From: G963692885 sp964658655
GTDB lineage: Bacteria; Acidobacteriota; Terriglobia; Terriglobales; Acidobacteriaceae
DNA: 64,000 nucleotides
Assembly: GCA_964658655.1 (NCBI GenBank)
Contig: CAZZZL010000019.1
Location: forward strand, 1-64,000
Reading direction: 5' to 3'
Shown: positions 53,712 through 62,539 of the stretch, piece after piece
Position numbering within the stretch: the first letter of the stretch is position 1
Layout: each line of letters opens with the position of its first letter
Notes under the pieces: model-generated
Seen by the model: the letters and a program-made list of their open reading frames with translations, nothing else
What the model was told of the DNA's origin: nothing
The model's database searches: none
Position numbers and translations under genes: made by a program

Positions 53712-54935
53712 ATGACTTCGATTCCTACGGCGCAGAACATTGGTCTCTATATCTCCGTGCCGTTCTGCCGGTCGAAGTGCTCCTTCTGCAACTTCGCTTC
53801 GAATGTTTATGGCGCTGAGCACCATGGCCGGTATGTCGAAAGGGTGTGTCAGGAGATTCGTGAGTCACGGGAACGGGCAGGGGCGATCGGGGCTTATCTG
53901 CCGATGCTGGCTGATTCTGTCTATCTCGGCGGGGGGACGCCGAGCGTCCTTGAACCTTCGCTGCTGCTCAAACTGTTTGCTGCGATCCGGAGGGAGTTTC
54001 GGTTGAGTGAAGACGCCGAGATCACGATGGAGTGCGCCCCGGGGCAGATCGACGATGCTGTTCTCGCGGCGATGGTCGAAGGCGGCGTCAACCGGGTCAG
54101 CCTGGGTGTGCAGTCGTTTATCGACCGGGAAGGGGCGACGACAGGCCGGCTGCATAACCGGAAGGTCGCGCTGCTGGACATCGACCGACTGCGAGCCGCA
54201 GGTATTGGCCGGATCAGTGTTGACCTGATCGCAGGATTGCCCCATCAGACACTTGATTCCTGGTGTGAATCGCTCGAATTGCTGACCCGTACAGGCGTGG
54301 AACACGCCAGCATCTACATGCTTGAAGTGGATGACGAGTCACGTCTCGGCAAGGAAATGCTCAGCGGTGGGGCCCGGTACCATGCGGGCGCGGTGCCGAA
54401 AGACGACACGATAGCGACTATGTTCGAGATGGGGGCAGAGCGGCTAGCGCTCGCAGGAATAAATCAGTATGAGGTCTCAAATTATGCGGTTCCGGGTCAT
54501 GAGTCAAAGCACAACTTGAAGTATTGGAAGCGCCAGCCGTACCTTGGAGTGGGTTTGGACGCACACTCGATGCTTCAGCAGGTGATGAGCGGAAGGGGCG
54601 TCCGATTCGGTTTTACTGACGATCTGAAGGTGTTCATGGAAGGTCCTGCTGAGTGGCAGAATATCGACCGCCTGTTAGAGCGGGCCGAACTCGAGGAAGC
54701 CTGGTTTCTGGGCTTACGATTATCGGCTGGCGTGAGTCGTATGGGGTTGGAAGAACGCTTTGGCGCAGCGACGATTCGGCGTCTTCAGCTCGTGCTGGAT
54801 GAACTTGAGGAAGGTGGACTCATCCAGAGGGCCGGAGATCGAATTATGCTCAGTAGTCGCGGTAAGCTCATTTCAAATGAGGTTTTCGGAAGAATACTTG
54901 AGGCAGGAGATGAAGAATTTTGCCTGGTGAAATAG
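53712..54935 (+). CDS. HemW-like radical SAM protein
   Basis: Protein of 407 residues of the coproporphyrinogen III oxidase-like (HemN/HemW) group. The radical SAM motif CRSKCSFCNF is near residues 19-28, YLGGGTPSVLEPSLL provides the SAM-binding GGGTP, and SLGVQSFIDREGATTGR, DLIAGLPHQT and GINQYEVSNYAVPGHES follow; the C-terminal HemN_C region is about 320-400. HemW members are haem chaperones, while true HemN needs extra residues at the N-terminus that are absent here, so HemW is preferred. Its stop lies 41 bases before the aldolase start. Confidence 0.85.
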   Translation: MTSIPTAQNIGLYISVPFCRSKCSFCNFASNVYGAEHHGRYVERVCQEIRESRERAGAIGAYLPMLADSVYLGGGTPSVLEPSLLLKLFAAIRREFRLSEDAEITMECAPGQIDDAVLAAMVEGGVNRVSLGVQSFIDREGATTGRLHNRKVALLDIDRLRAAGIGRISVDLIAGLPHQTLDSWCESLELLTRTGVEHASIYMLEVDDESRLGKEMLSGGARYHAGAVPKDDTIATMFEMGAERLALAGINQYEVSNYAVPGHESKHNLKYWKRQPYLGVGLDAHSMLQQVMSGRGVRFGFTDDLKVFMEGPAEWQNIDRLLERAELEEAWFLGLRLSAGVSRMGLEERFGAATIRRLQLVLDELEEGGLIQRAGDRIMLSSRGKLISNEVFGRILEAGDEEFCLVK

Positions 54936-54976
54936 CTGCACCCATCGCAGAGCCTGCAACAAAGGCTCGCCTGAAA

Positions 54977-56020
54977 ATGATCGATCTGAGAAGCGATACG
55001 GTCACCCAGCCTACGCCCGCGATGCGGAAGGCGATGGCTGAAGCTGAAGTTGGGGACGATGTTTACGGTGAGGACCCGACGATCAATCGCCTGGAGCAGC
55101 GGGCGGCGGAAATCTTCGGTAAGGAAGCGGCGATTTTCGTGCCGACCGGCAGCATGGGGAACCAGATCGCCATTCGGCTGCATACGCAGCATGGCCAGGA
55201 GGTGATCTGCGAGGCGCGGGGCCACATTCTGGACTGGGAGATGGCGATGGTGTCGGCCTTCTCCGGCTGCCAGATCCGGGCTGTTCCTGCTGAGCGCGGC
55301 ATTCTGACGTGGAAGCATATTCGCCCGGCGATTGCCTCAAAAATTTATTATCGCGCGCAGACGGGCCTGATTTCGATGGAGAACTCGCACAACATGGCGG
55401 GGGGCACGGTTACGCCGCTCGATGTGATGGAAGAGGTTTGGGAGGGAGCTGGCAAGTTTGGCCTGCCAGTGCATCTGGACGGTGCCCGCGTGTTCAATGC
55501 TGCGGCCGCGCTGAAGATTCCCATTGATCGACTGACAAGCGGTTTCGCCACTGTGTCGGTTTGCCTGTCGAAGGGATTGTGCGCGCCGGTGGGGTCAATC
55601 CTGCTGGGAAGTCGCGACCATATTGACAAGGCGCGGAGTTTCCGTAAAGCGCTGGGCGGGGGCATGCGGCAGGCCGGAATTCTCGCCGCCGCTGGACTCA
55701 TCGCTCTCGAAGAGATGCCGGCGCGGCTGCCGGAAGACCATGCGAACGCACGTTATCTAGCCGAAGCCCTGGCTAAGCTGCCGGGGATCGAGATTGACCT
55801 GGAGTCAGTGCAGACCAACATCGTTATTTTCACGCTGGCGCAGCAAGGGGACTCGGCGGCACTGGTGGCAACCTTGAAGGAGCATGGCGTTCTGGCTGGC
55901 ACTGTCGGCGAACACGGTGTCCGTTTTGTAACCCATCGTGATGTTGACCGGTCGGCATGTGAGGCCGCGATCGAGAGTCTGAAAACGGTTCTTGCGTCTG
56001 TAATAAAAGACGTGCGCTAG
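54977..56020 (+). CDS. low-specificity L-threonine aldolase
   Basis: PLP enzyme of 347 residues cleaving threonine/allo-threonine to glycine and acetaldehyde. Family marks: MIDLRSDTVTQPTPAMRKAM at the start, VGDDVYGEDPTINRLEQRAA, FVPTGSMGNQIAIRLHT, LDGARVFNAAAAL and the PLP lysine segment FATVSVCLSKGLCAPVGSIL. ATG at 54977 gives the family start; an upstream TTG at 54920 would overlap the HemW-like gene. Its stop codon shares the CTAG palindrome with the stop of the opposite lipoprotein gene. Confidence 0.9.
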   Translation: MIDLRSDTVTQPTPAMRKAMAEAEVGDDVYGEDPTINRLEQRAAEIFGKEAAIFVPTGSMGNQIAIRLHTQHGQEVICEARGHILDWEMAMVSAFSGCQIRAVPAERGILTWKHIRPAIASKIYYRAQTGLISMENSHNMAGGTVTPLDVMEEVWEGAGKFGLPVHLDGARVFNAAAALKIPIDRLTSGFATVSVCLSKGLCAPVGSILLGSRDHIDKARSFRKALGGGMRQAGILAAAGLIALEEMPARLPEDHANARYLAEALAKLPGIEIDLESVQTNIVIFTLAQQGDSAALVATLKEHGVLAGTVGEHGVRFVTHRDVDRSACEAAIESLKTVLASVIKDVR

Positions 56021-57552
56021 GGCTGGCTATACGCAAGGAGCAGGCCTGTGCCCTGGCCTTCGCATTGCGGATCGTGGCTGATGAAGTGATTGAGGCTTTG
56101 TGACTGGCAGCGGTAAAGCGGGACGGTCTGCACGCCCGCGGATGGCCTGGCATAGCCGTAACCCTCCAAGCCCTGGATGTGGTTGCCATCGCAGCCCCGG
56201 TCGAGGGAGACATAGTAGTCCGACGAACCGATTTTGCAGTTATACAGGGGGACGGTGGCATCCGCCTGCGGCGCTTCAAACAGGTGGCCGAGGGCGGCAT
56301 CCTGTTTGAAGCCGGCTCCGGGATCCGTCCAACCGGTAGTGACCTCGTAGGTGTCGGAATTCACGTAGCGGGTGAGAGCGAGCAGGGGCTTACCGGGTGT
56401 CCATAGATAAGAGCCGATGATCCAGTTACTCTGGCCGCCTGATGAGGCAGTATCACCCTCGGAAGCATTCCAGTCCGGCGCCGGATCGGAGATGCTGGGG
56501 AACAGCTGGATGGAGGGGAAGGCGCCTATATTCAGGTTGCCGTAAAGATCATGGAGCAGGCTCGGCAGGAAGTTTGACTCGTAGCCGGTGAGGTTGGTAT
56601 CGATGGACTTCAACAACGTCCACGGGGTTGACCCGGTGAGCAGAGCGGCATCGGGAATGCGATAAAGCTGGATGCCGTAGGGCCCGCGCTCCTGTTTGCC
56701 GTCAGTGGAGGCCGCGTTCCGCAGGGACATCTCGAAGGTCGCATACCAGTAGCCGGTGGAGGGGTCGTAGCCCATATCGCCCCAGTTGGGATAGGGCAGA
56801 TCGGCGTCAAGGCCTTTCATCGTGAGCGTCCCCTCGATATTGAAGTGGAGGCCATCTGTCGAGACTGCCTTCACGTGGTGGGTGCGCAGGTGCGAGTCTT
56901 CGTAAAACAACACAATGTTGGATTTGCCATCCCTGTTGTAGGCAGCAGGCTGGCCGACGCCGTAGCCGTTGTTGTCTGTCGAGGAGATGACAGGCTGGGG
57001 GAACTTGGTCCAGGCAAGGCCATCATCCGAAAAAGCGGCGCCGATCGAGTTCTGGATACCACCGATATTCGAAGTCGCCACGTAAAACATCTCGTAGGTC
57101 CACGTCCGCCCGTCGCCGAGGGGATTGACGAACTTGCCGCGGATGACCCTTGGATTGCAGGTGTAGGCCGAGTCCCAGGTACCGGCAGTCTCGGCCAGCA
57201 CGATGACGGAGCGCGAGGATGCGTGCGTGACCGTGTTGATCGACTGGTAGCGGATGGTGTCGGAGGACTGGTCCGAATTGGAGGGGTTGGTGCCGCCGGC
57301 GCACCACCAGAACTGCCTCGTAGTTCCAATCTGGATGACGGACGGGGAATAGTTGTAGCTGCCGTCTACGCCCACCACTTCTCCGGGCTTTGGTCCGGAC
57401 GAGCCCGCGCAGCCGATCAGGAGCAAAAGCGCCGCAGACAGGAGCACAGCCGACTGGATACAGATGGCTACCGGCTTGAACAGGGATATTTCTCCTGAAG
57501 TGATCTGGGGCGCCGGGCGCTTGCTGAAGTAGCAAAAAAGCAGGCCCGCCAT
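56017..57552 (-). CDS. lipoprotein with glycoside-hydrolase-like beta-propeller and DUF5648-like C-terminus
   Basis: Protein of 511 residues. A long hydrophobic segment ends in the lipobox LLLLIGC. The body, about 50-430, reads like a five-bladed propeller of GH43/GH32 style (GAAFSDDGLAWTKFPQPVIS, IVLFYEDSHLRTHHVKAVST, VSTDGLHFNIEGTL), although I cannot locate the acidic catalytic triad. The last 85 residues hold two related units (VPLYNCKIGSSDYYVSLDRG and VPLYRCQSQSLNHFISHDPQ), like DUF5648. It may bind or process surface glycans. The start at 57552 is chosen because it leads into the lipoprotein signal; frames upstream add 45 residues. Promoter region is shared with the divergent glycosyltransferase gene. 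Confidence 0.6.
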   Translation of the reverse strand: MAGLLFCYFSKRPAPQITSGEISLFKPVAICIQSAVLLSAALLLLIGCAGSSGPKPGEVVGVDGSYNYSPSVIQIGTTRQFWWCAGGTNPSNSDQSSDTIRYQSINTVTHASSRSVIVLAETAGTWDSAYTCNPRVIRGKFVNPLGDGRTWTYEMFYVATSNIGGIQNSIGAAFSDDGLAWTKFPQPVISSTDNNGYGVGQPAAYNRDGKSNIVLFYEDSHLRTHHVKAVSTDGLHFNIEGTLTMKGLDADLPYPNWGDMGYDPSTGYWYATFEMSLRNAASTDGKQERGPYGIQLYRIPDAALLTGSTPWTLLKSIDTNLTGYESNFLPSLLHDLYGNLNIGAFPSIQLFPSISDPAPDWNASEGDTASSGGQSNWIIGSYLWTPGKPLLALTRYVNSDTYEVTTGWTDPGAGFKQDAALGHLFEAPQADATVPLYNCKIGSSDYYVSLDRGCDGNHIQGLEGYGYARPSAGVQTVPLYRCQSQSLNHFISHDPQCEGQGTGLLLAYSQP

Positions 57553-57711
57553 CGTTACTTTACCGTAAGCCTCACAATGCAAAGGAAATCTTTGGTGACT
57601 GATGGCGCGAAGTTGAACGAGCGGAAGTTTTCTATGGCTGGCCGATGCTGAAAAAGCTCTGCGGCCGTGCCCCATGAAGTACATCAAAGCTCGGAATAAC
57701 GCGGAAACGCT

Positions 57712-57717
57712 TATAAT
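57712..57717 (+). promoter_or_regulatory. -10 element close to the glycosyltransferase start
   Basis: A perfect TATAAT lies only six bases before the ATG at 57724. If used, transcription would begin at or next to the start codon, giving a leaderless mRNA. No good -35 box or ribosome-binding site is visible. Confidence 0.45.
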
Positions 57718-57723
57718 TTCAGC

Positions 57724-58710
57724 ATGCCGAAGTATTCAATCGTCGTCCCTTTCCACAATGAAGAAGAGAACGTCACCGCTCTCTATGACCGCGTGAAAGA
57801 CATCATGGAGCAGGTGGGCGACAGCTTCGAGCTGGTGATGGTGGACGACGGTTCAAGCGACCGCACCTACAAACTGATGGAAGAGATTGCCGCAGTCGAC
57901 AGCCGCGTGCTGGTCGTAAAACTGCGCCGCAATTTTGGCCAGACCTCTGCGCTTGCCGCGGGCTTTGATCATGCGCAGGGTGACTACATTCTCGCGATGG
58001 ATGGCGACCTGCAGCACGACCCTTCCGAGATCCCGAATTTCCTTTCCAAGCTTGAAGAGGGCTACGACGTGGTCAGTGGATGGCGGAAAGAGCGTATCGA
58101 CAACTTCGTCATGCGGCGGATTCCATCCCGTTGCGCGAACTGGCTGATGGCGAAGCTTTCCGGCGTGGACATTCACGACTTTGGCACGACCTTCAAGGCA
58201 TACCGCCGTGAAGTGATTCACAACATCCCGCTTTACGGCGAGATGCATCGCTTTATTCCTGCGCTCGCTGCGTGGTACGGCGCCAGCATCTGCGAGATTC
58301 CGATCAAGAACGTGAACCGCGAGAAGGGCAAGAGCCACTATGGCATCTCGCGTACCTTCCGTGTCTTTTTCGACCTGCTGACGATCCGCTTCCTGCTGAA
58401 ATACATGTCACGGCCGCTGCACTTCTTCGGTGTGTTCGGCGCACTCAGCGTCTTCGCCGGCGGAGCGCTGTCCTTCTTCCTGCTGGTGCTCAAACTCGTT
58501 ACGCATCAGCATGTAATGGATCAGCATGGCCCGCTGTTTGTCATCGCCGGGATTCTGATCCTGGCCGGCATCCAGATGATTGCCATTGGCCTGATCGGCG
58601 AATTGCAGGTGCGGCACTACTACACCAGTAACAATCGCTCGCCGTATACGGTTGATCGGCTGGTACGTATGCGCAATCCAGAAGAACCATCCATGCTCCA
58701 CGGGGATTAG
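57724..58710 (+). CDS. GT2 family glycosyltransferase (GtrB/ArnC-like)
   Basis: Inner-membrane enzyme of 328 residues. The GT-A domain is at the N-terminus: YSIVVPFHNEEENVTALYDR, VMVDDGSSDRTYKLMEE, LRRNFGQTSALAAGFDHAQG, the DxD-type ILAMDGDLQHDPSEIP and MHRFIPALAAW. Two C-terminal membrane helices (FFGVFGALSVFAGGALSFFL and FVIAGILILAGIQMIAIGLI) fit polyprenyl-phosphate sugar transferases such as GtrB, ArnC and dolichol-phosphate mannose synthase. It would make a lipid-linked sugar for envelope glycans. The stop codon overlaps copy B of the dispersed repeat. Confidence 0.9.
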   Translation: MPKYSIVVPFHNEEENVTALYDRVKDIMEQVGDSFELVMVDDGSSDRTYKLMEEIAAVDSRVLVVKLRRNFGQTSALAAGFDHAQGDYILAMDGDLQHDPSEIPNFLSKLEEGYDVVSGWRKERIDNFVMRRIPSRCANWLMAKLSGVDIHDFGTTFKAYRREVIHNIPLYGEMHRFIPALAAWYGASICEIPIKNVNREKGKSHYGISRTFRVFFDLLTIRFLLKYMSRPLHFFGVFGALSVFAGGALSFFLLVLKLVTHQHVMDQHGPLFVIAGILILAGIQMIAIGLIGELQVRHYYTSNNRSPYTVDRLVRMRNPEEPSMLHGD

Positions 58711-58760
58711 CCATCCGGGCACACACGCCTTCGGCGAATGATCCTCCCGTTGGTCGGACT
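58710..58760 (+). repeat. dispersed repeat, copy B
   Basis: CCGGGCACACACGCCTTC followed by CTCCCGTTGGTCGGAC, nearly the same as copy A (31897-31950). It begins in the stop codon of the glycosyltransferase gene and runs in the gene's direction. Confidence 0.65.
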
Positions 58761-58860
58761 TGTTGGTGGCACTTGATTTCAGTGGTCCATTTCTCGCTTA
58801 TAGGACATGGGCTTTGCGACGTCCTGTCCTGTTCCGCACTGACACGCTAGACTCAGCGCA

Positions 58861-59112
58861 ATGACGAAAGCTCCAGAGACGCGGATCATGACCAGAGTCA
58901 CATTTCTGCTGATCGGCACCATGTTGTTGCTGGCCAGCGGCGCGTCCCTCATGAATGGCACCCTTGGATACAGAAACTCTTGGGGTGGAACAGTCTTTGC
59001 GCCGTTTGCAATTCTTATTGGTATAGGCGTCATAGTTATCGCCTGTCTTCCATCTCGGTTGTTAGTCAGTGGCAGCAAAAAGCGAAGCCGGATGCGCGGA
59101 TGGCCAAAATGA
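58861..59112 (+). CDS. small membrane protein
   Basis: Protein of 83 residues with two membrane helices (VTFLLIGTMLLLASGASLM and APFAILIGIGVIVIACLPS) and a basic C-terminus (GSKKRSRMRGWPK). An in-frame ATG at 58888 would shorten it. No family is recognised. It is isolated between the glycosyltransferase gene and the leftward mla genes. Confidence 0.5.
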   Translation: MTKAPETRIMTRVTFLLIGTMLLLASGASLMNGTLGYRNSWGGTVFAPFAILIGIGVIVIACLPSRLLVSGSKKRSRMRGWPK

Positions 59113-59360
59113 CTGCGAGGCAGATTGCGAAGCCGTGGGTAGTTCAACCTTGGGGAATACCGAAACTATTTTCCGCGGAGACGTATGCTACGGGCAGCAC
59201 GTATCTGCGTGAAGATTTTGAAATCGCTGCTTCCCAACAACAGAACGTAATGATCAGCCTTGCTGCGGCCCTTATCCGCAAAGTAGGGAACTCGCGGTGA
59301 AACGCTCTATTTCGATTTGCGTAATCATGCCGGGATTGGAGAAGCACGACGTAGGGCCTT

Positions 59361-59393
59361 AACCGGGGCGAGGGGCGTGTCCACGCGTACGGC
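59361..59393 (-). repeat. dispersed repeat, weak copy E
   Basis: On the minus strand GCCGTACGCGTGGACACGCC resembles the repeat's first half and begins a few bases after the mlaF stop, in the gene's direction. The second half is not clear. Confidence 0.4.
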
Positions 59394-59399
59394 TAGCAA

Positions 59400-60236
59400 C
59401 TACCGCAGATAATCCTTGATAAACGGATCTTCGGACTTGATGAGGTCGTGGGTCGATCCATCGAAGACCATCTTGCCGTCATGGAGGATTAGGAAGCTGG
59501 TGTTGAGGTCGCCTTCTTTGCCTTCGCTCGGCTCCATGTGGTTTGTCTGCTGATTGAACTGGTGTGTGGCGAGTGTGAACGCATCCTGCAGGCGGTGGGT
59601 GATGAGCAGGGAACTGGTGTGGCTGACGTCGCGCTGCTTCATGACCAGCTCGATGATGTTGGTCGAGGTGATTGGATCGAGGCCGCCGGTAGGTGAGTCG
59701 TACAGGATAAGGTCCGGCTTGCCGACGATGGCGCGGGCAATAGCCACGCGTCGCCGCATACCGCCGGATAACTGTGACGGAAATTTGTCGACTGTCTGTT
59801 CGAGTTCGACGAAGCGCAGGGCTTCGAGTACGCGGGTGTGAATTTCGTCCTCGGCGACATGGCTCTCGATCAGGCGATATGCAACATTGTCGCCTACAGT
59901 CAGTGAATCAAAGAGTGCGCCTTCCTGGAAGACCATACCGATCGAGCCGCGCAACTCCAGCAATTCCTGCTCGCGCATCGCACTGACTTCCTGACCGAAG
60001 ACGAAGATGCGGCCTTCATCGGGACGGATCAAGCCGTCGGCCAGCTTCATGAGGACACTCTTGCCACCGCCTGCCGGACCGAGCAATAAACGGGTTTCGC
60101 CAGGATGGATGACGAAGGAGATATCCCGGAGGACCTGGTTGCCTTCGAAGCCGATGGAGACGTGCTCGAAGACGACAACCGGTTCGTCAGGATTGCGCGT
60201 CTGTTGCGACTCTTCGATCACGGGTGCTGTCGACAT
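59400..60236 (-). CDS. mlaF: ABC transporter ATPase of the lipid-asymmetry (Mla) system
   Basis: Cytoplasmic ATPase of 278 residues. Walker A is LLLGPAGGGKSVLMKLAD, the signature QLSGGMRRRVAIARAI, Walker B LILYDSPTGGLDP and the switch His in LLITHRLQDA. The pattern GPAGGGKS and the SGGM-type signature are typical of MlaF/Mce ATPases. The ATG at 60236 has AGGAG nine bases upstream; an open frame continues far upstream only because it overlaps mlaE. It starts 11 bases after mlaE. With LpxB and the exporter it fits outer-membrane lipid maintenance by phospholipid transport. Confidence 0.92.
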   Translation of the reverse strand: MSTAPVIEESQQTRNPDEPVVVFEHVSIGFEGNQVLRDISFVIHPGETRLLLGPAGGGKSVLMKLADGLIRPDEGRIFVFGQEVSAMREQELLELRGSIGMVFQEGALFDSLTVGDNVAYRLIESHVAEDEIHTRVLEALRFVELEQTVDKFPSQLSGGMRRRVAIARAIVGKPDLILYDSPTGGLDPITSTNIIELVMKQRDVSHTSSLLITHRLQDAFTLATHQFNQQTNHMEPSEGKEGDLNTSFLILHDGKMVFDGSTHDLIKSEDPFIKDYLR

Positions 60237-60247
60237 GATGGCGTCTC

Positions 60248-61027
60248 CTATCGTCCAAAGATCCCGATCATGAAGCGGCTGATCACGAAGTCCGTCATGA
60301 TGATGAGGATGGAAGAGACGACGACGGCCTGCGTGGTTGAACGGCCGACGCCCTGCGTGCCGCCGCGGGTCGTCATGCCGTAGTAGCAACCGATGGTCGC
60401 GATGATGAAACCGAAGAACAGCGGCTTGACGAGGCCCTGCAGGATGTCCGCGAAGACGAGTGACTGGTAGGCGGTGTGGAAGTACTGCGAGCCGTCCTGG
60501 CCGAGCATGAAGATGGAAACAGCAGCGCCGCCAACGGTGCCGACCGTGTCGGAAAGGATGGTGAGGAAGAAGAGCATCAGTATGGTGGCGATGACACGTG
60601 GTGAGACCAGTTTTCGCATCGGATCGGTGCCGAGCGCACGCATGGCGTCGATCTGTTCGGTCACCTGCATCGAGCCGAGTTCGCTGGCCATGCCAGAGGC
60701 GTTGCGGCCGGAGACCATGAGGCTGGTGAGCACCGGGCCGAGTTCCTTGATCATGGACAGGCTGACAAGCTGGCCGGTTATGGCTGTGGCGCCAAACTGC
60801 GCGAGGGACGATGCGGATTGCAGCGCAAGGACGCCGCCGGTGAAGAAGCCGGTGAGCACGACAATGGGCAGTGAGCCGACGCCGATGATGTCGGCCTGGC
60901 TGAACATATCCCCGAGATAGCGAGGCTTGCGGAAGACGCCGGCGATGGCACGGCCGGAGAGAACCGCATAGTCCTGGACGGCGCTGACCCCACGCTTGGC
61001 CGCGCTGTCGATTGTACTGATCTGCAT
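60248..61027 (-). CDS. mlaE: ABC transporter permease of the Mla system
   Basis: Inner-membrane permease of 259 residues with about five helices. MlaE family segments are present: GVGSLPIVVLTGFFTGGVLA, QLVSLSMIKELGPVLTSLMV and SGRNASGMASELGSMQVTEQIDA (the conserved EQIDA coupling region), then LGTDPMRKLVSPRVIA. It pairs with mlaF just downstream. The MCE-domain partner (mlaD) is not in the window. Confidence 0.93.
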   Translation of the reverse strand: MQISTIDSAAKRGVSAVQDYAVLSGRAIAGVFRKPRYLGDMFSQADIIGVGSLPIVVLTGFFTGGVLALQSASSLAQFGATAITGQLVSLSMIKELGPVLTSLMVSGRNASGMASELGSMQVTEQIDAMRALGTDPMRKLVSPRVIATILMLFFLTILSDTVGTVGGAAVSIFMLGQDGSQYFHTAYQSLVFADILQGLVKPLFFGFIIATIGCYYGMTTRGGTQGVGRSTTQAVVVSSILIIMTDFVISRFMIGIFGR

Positions 61028-61099
61028 AGTTTCGACGGTAACAGACTCTTCGATGCAAGGTTAGGGCTACGCGACTCGATGGTTCACCAGAAAGTACAG

Positions 61100-62539
61100 T
61101 CAGCCTTCCTTGTTGCGTTTCTTTATCTCGATATTCATCCGTTTGATCTTCTGGTTCAGCGTGGAGAGCGGGATATGGAACTGCTCGGCGGCGTCTGTCT
61201 GGTTCCACTTGCAGTGCTCGAGTTTGTCCATGATGATGCGGCGTTCGATCTGTTCGAGAATGTCGAAGAGGGACGAATCGGGGTTGTGTTCAAGCAGGCC
61301 GGCGGTGTAGTCGCGACCGCTGAGCTGGCTGGGCAGCAGGTCAATGCCGATGATCGAGCCGGACGAGAGGACGACCCCGCGTTCCATGGCGTTTTCGAGC
61401 TCACGCACATTACCGGGCCAGTCATGGTCCATGAGCGCGCGCATAGCTTCCGGCGAGAGCGAACGCGGCGTGAGGTCGTTCTCCTCTGCGAAGCGCTTGA
61501 GAAAGTGGCCGGCGAGGGCAGGGATGTCTTCCTTGCGACCACGGAGTGGCGGCAGGTCAAGGGTGATGACATTCAGGCGGTAGAACAGGTCTTCGCGGAA
61601 CTTGCCCTCGCGCACGGCCTGGCGGAGATCGGTGTTGGTGGCGGCGACGATGCGCACGTCCACCTGGACCTCCTGAATTCCGCCGAGGTGCATGAACTTG
61701 CGGTCCTGCAGGACGCGCAGCAGTTTGGACTGCGTGTCGAGACCCATGGTGCCTATTTCATCGAGGAAGAGTGTGCCACCGTTGGCGACTTCGAAGAGGC
61801 CTTTCTTCGACGCGATGGCGGAGGTAAAAGCACCCTTGACATGGCCGAAGAGGGTGGACTCGAGCAGTTCGCTCGGCACGGCCCCGGTGTTGACCGGGAT
61901 GAATGGCTTATCTTTACGCGGCGAGTTGGCATGGAGCGCTTTGGCAATCAGCTCCTTGCCGGTGCCGCTTTCGCCCTGGATGAGCACTGTCGAACGGCTC
62001 GGGGCGACCTGGGCGACGAGGTCGAAGATGCGGAGCATGGCATCGCTTTTGCCGACGATGTTCGAAAAGTTATAGCGCTGCTTGAGGGCGCGCTTGAGGT
62101 GGAGATTTTCTTCTTCGGCGCGGAATCGGGCAATCGAGGCGCGGATATCGGCGAGCAGCTTCTCGTTGTCCCACGGCTTCTGGACGAAGTTCTGGGCACC
62201 GGCGCGGATGGCGTCGACGACATTGTTCACGGTGCCGTAGGCGGTGATCATGATGACGGGCACCTGCGGTTGACGTTCGTGGATGCGCGGGATCAGCTCG
62301 ATGCCGTTCATGCCGGGCAGCGCAAGATCGAGCAGTACCAGGTCGTAGGAGGTCTGATCGAGCATGGCGAGGCCGCGATGACCATCCGATGCCATTTCGA
62401 CGGTATAGCCTTCGAGTTCAAGCAGGGTCTCGAGCGATTCGCGGATCGCGGCTTCGTCATCAATGATGAGCACTCTGTGATTTGTTCCGCCCGCCGGTGC
62501 GGGAGCTTTTGCCAGCACTGCTGGAGCCAGATCAGGCAT
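61100..62539 (-). CDS. NtrC-family sigma-54-dependent response regulator with GAFTSA variant
   Basis: Protein of 479 residues. The receiver domain spans about 20-135 (IIDDEAAI, phosphoacceptor D71 in LVLLDLALPGMNG, T in MITAYG, K in FVQKPW). The AAA+ domain is about 160-400, with Walker A QGESGTGKELIAKAL and Walker B GGTLFLDEIGTM. The sigma-54 contact loop, normally GAFTGA, reads GAFTSA at 236-241. A Fis-type DNA-binding end follows (CKWNQTDAAEQFHIPLSTLN). It overlaps the kinase gene by eight bases, so they form a two-component pair. The loop change may weaken or alter sigma-54 remodelling. Confidence 0.92.
   Translation of the reverse strand: MPDLAPAVLAKAPAPAGGTNHRVLIIDDEAAIRESLETLLELEGYTVEMASDGHRGLAMLDQTSYDLVLLDLALPGMNGIELIPRIHERQPQVPVIMITAYGTVNNVVDAIRAGAQNFVQKPWDNEKLLADIRASIARFRAEEENLHLKRALKQRYNFSNIVGKSDAMLRIFDLVAQVAPSRSTVLIQGESGTGKELIAKALHANSPRKDKPFIPVNTGAVPSELLESTLFGHVKGAFTSAIASKKGLFEVANGGTLFLDEIGTMGLDTQSKLLRVLQDRKFMHLGGIQEVQVDVRIVAATNTDLRQAVREGKFREDLFYRLNVITLDLPPLRGRKEDIPALAGHFLKRFAEENDLTPRSLSPEAMRALMDHDWPGNVRELENAMERGVVLSSGSIIGIDLLPSQLSGRDYTAGLLEHNPDSSLFDILEQIERRIIMDKLEHCKWNQTDAAEQFHIPLSTLNQKIKRMNIEIKKRNKEG

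Noticed and set aside
59109..59300. 63-residue frame starting in an ATGA overlap with the small membrane protein
   Set aside because: The overlap is suggestive, but the sequence shows no domain, signal or helix pattern, and no ribosome-binding site; not enough support.
60237..61208. N-terminal extension of mlaF to a 602-residue protein
   Set aside because: The extension is Arg/His-rich and lies over mlaE in another frame. The ATG at 60236 with AGGAG upstream gives the standard MlaF length.
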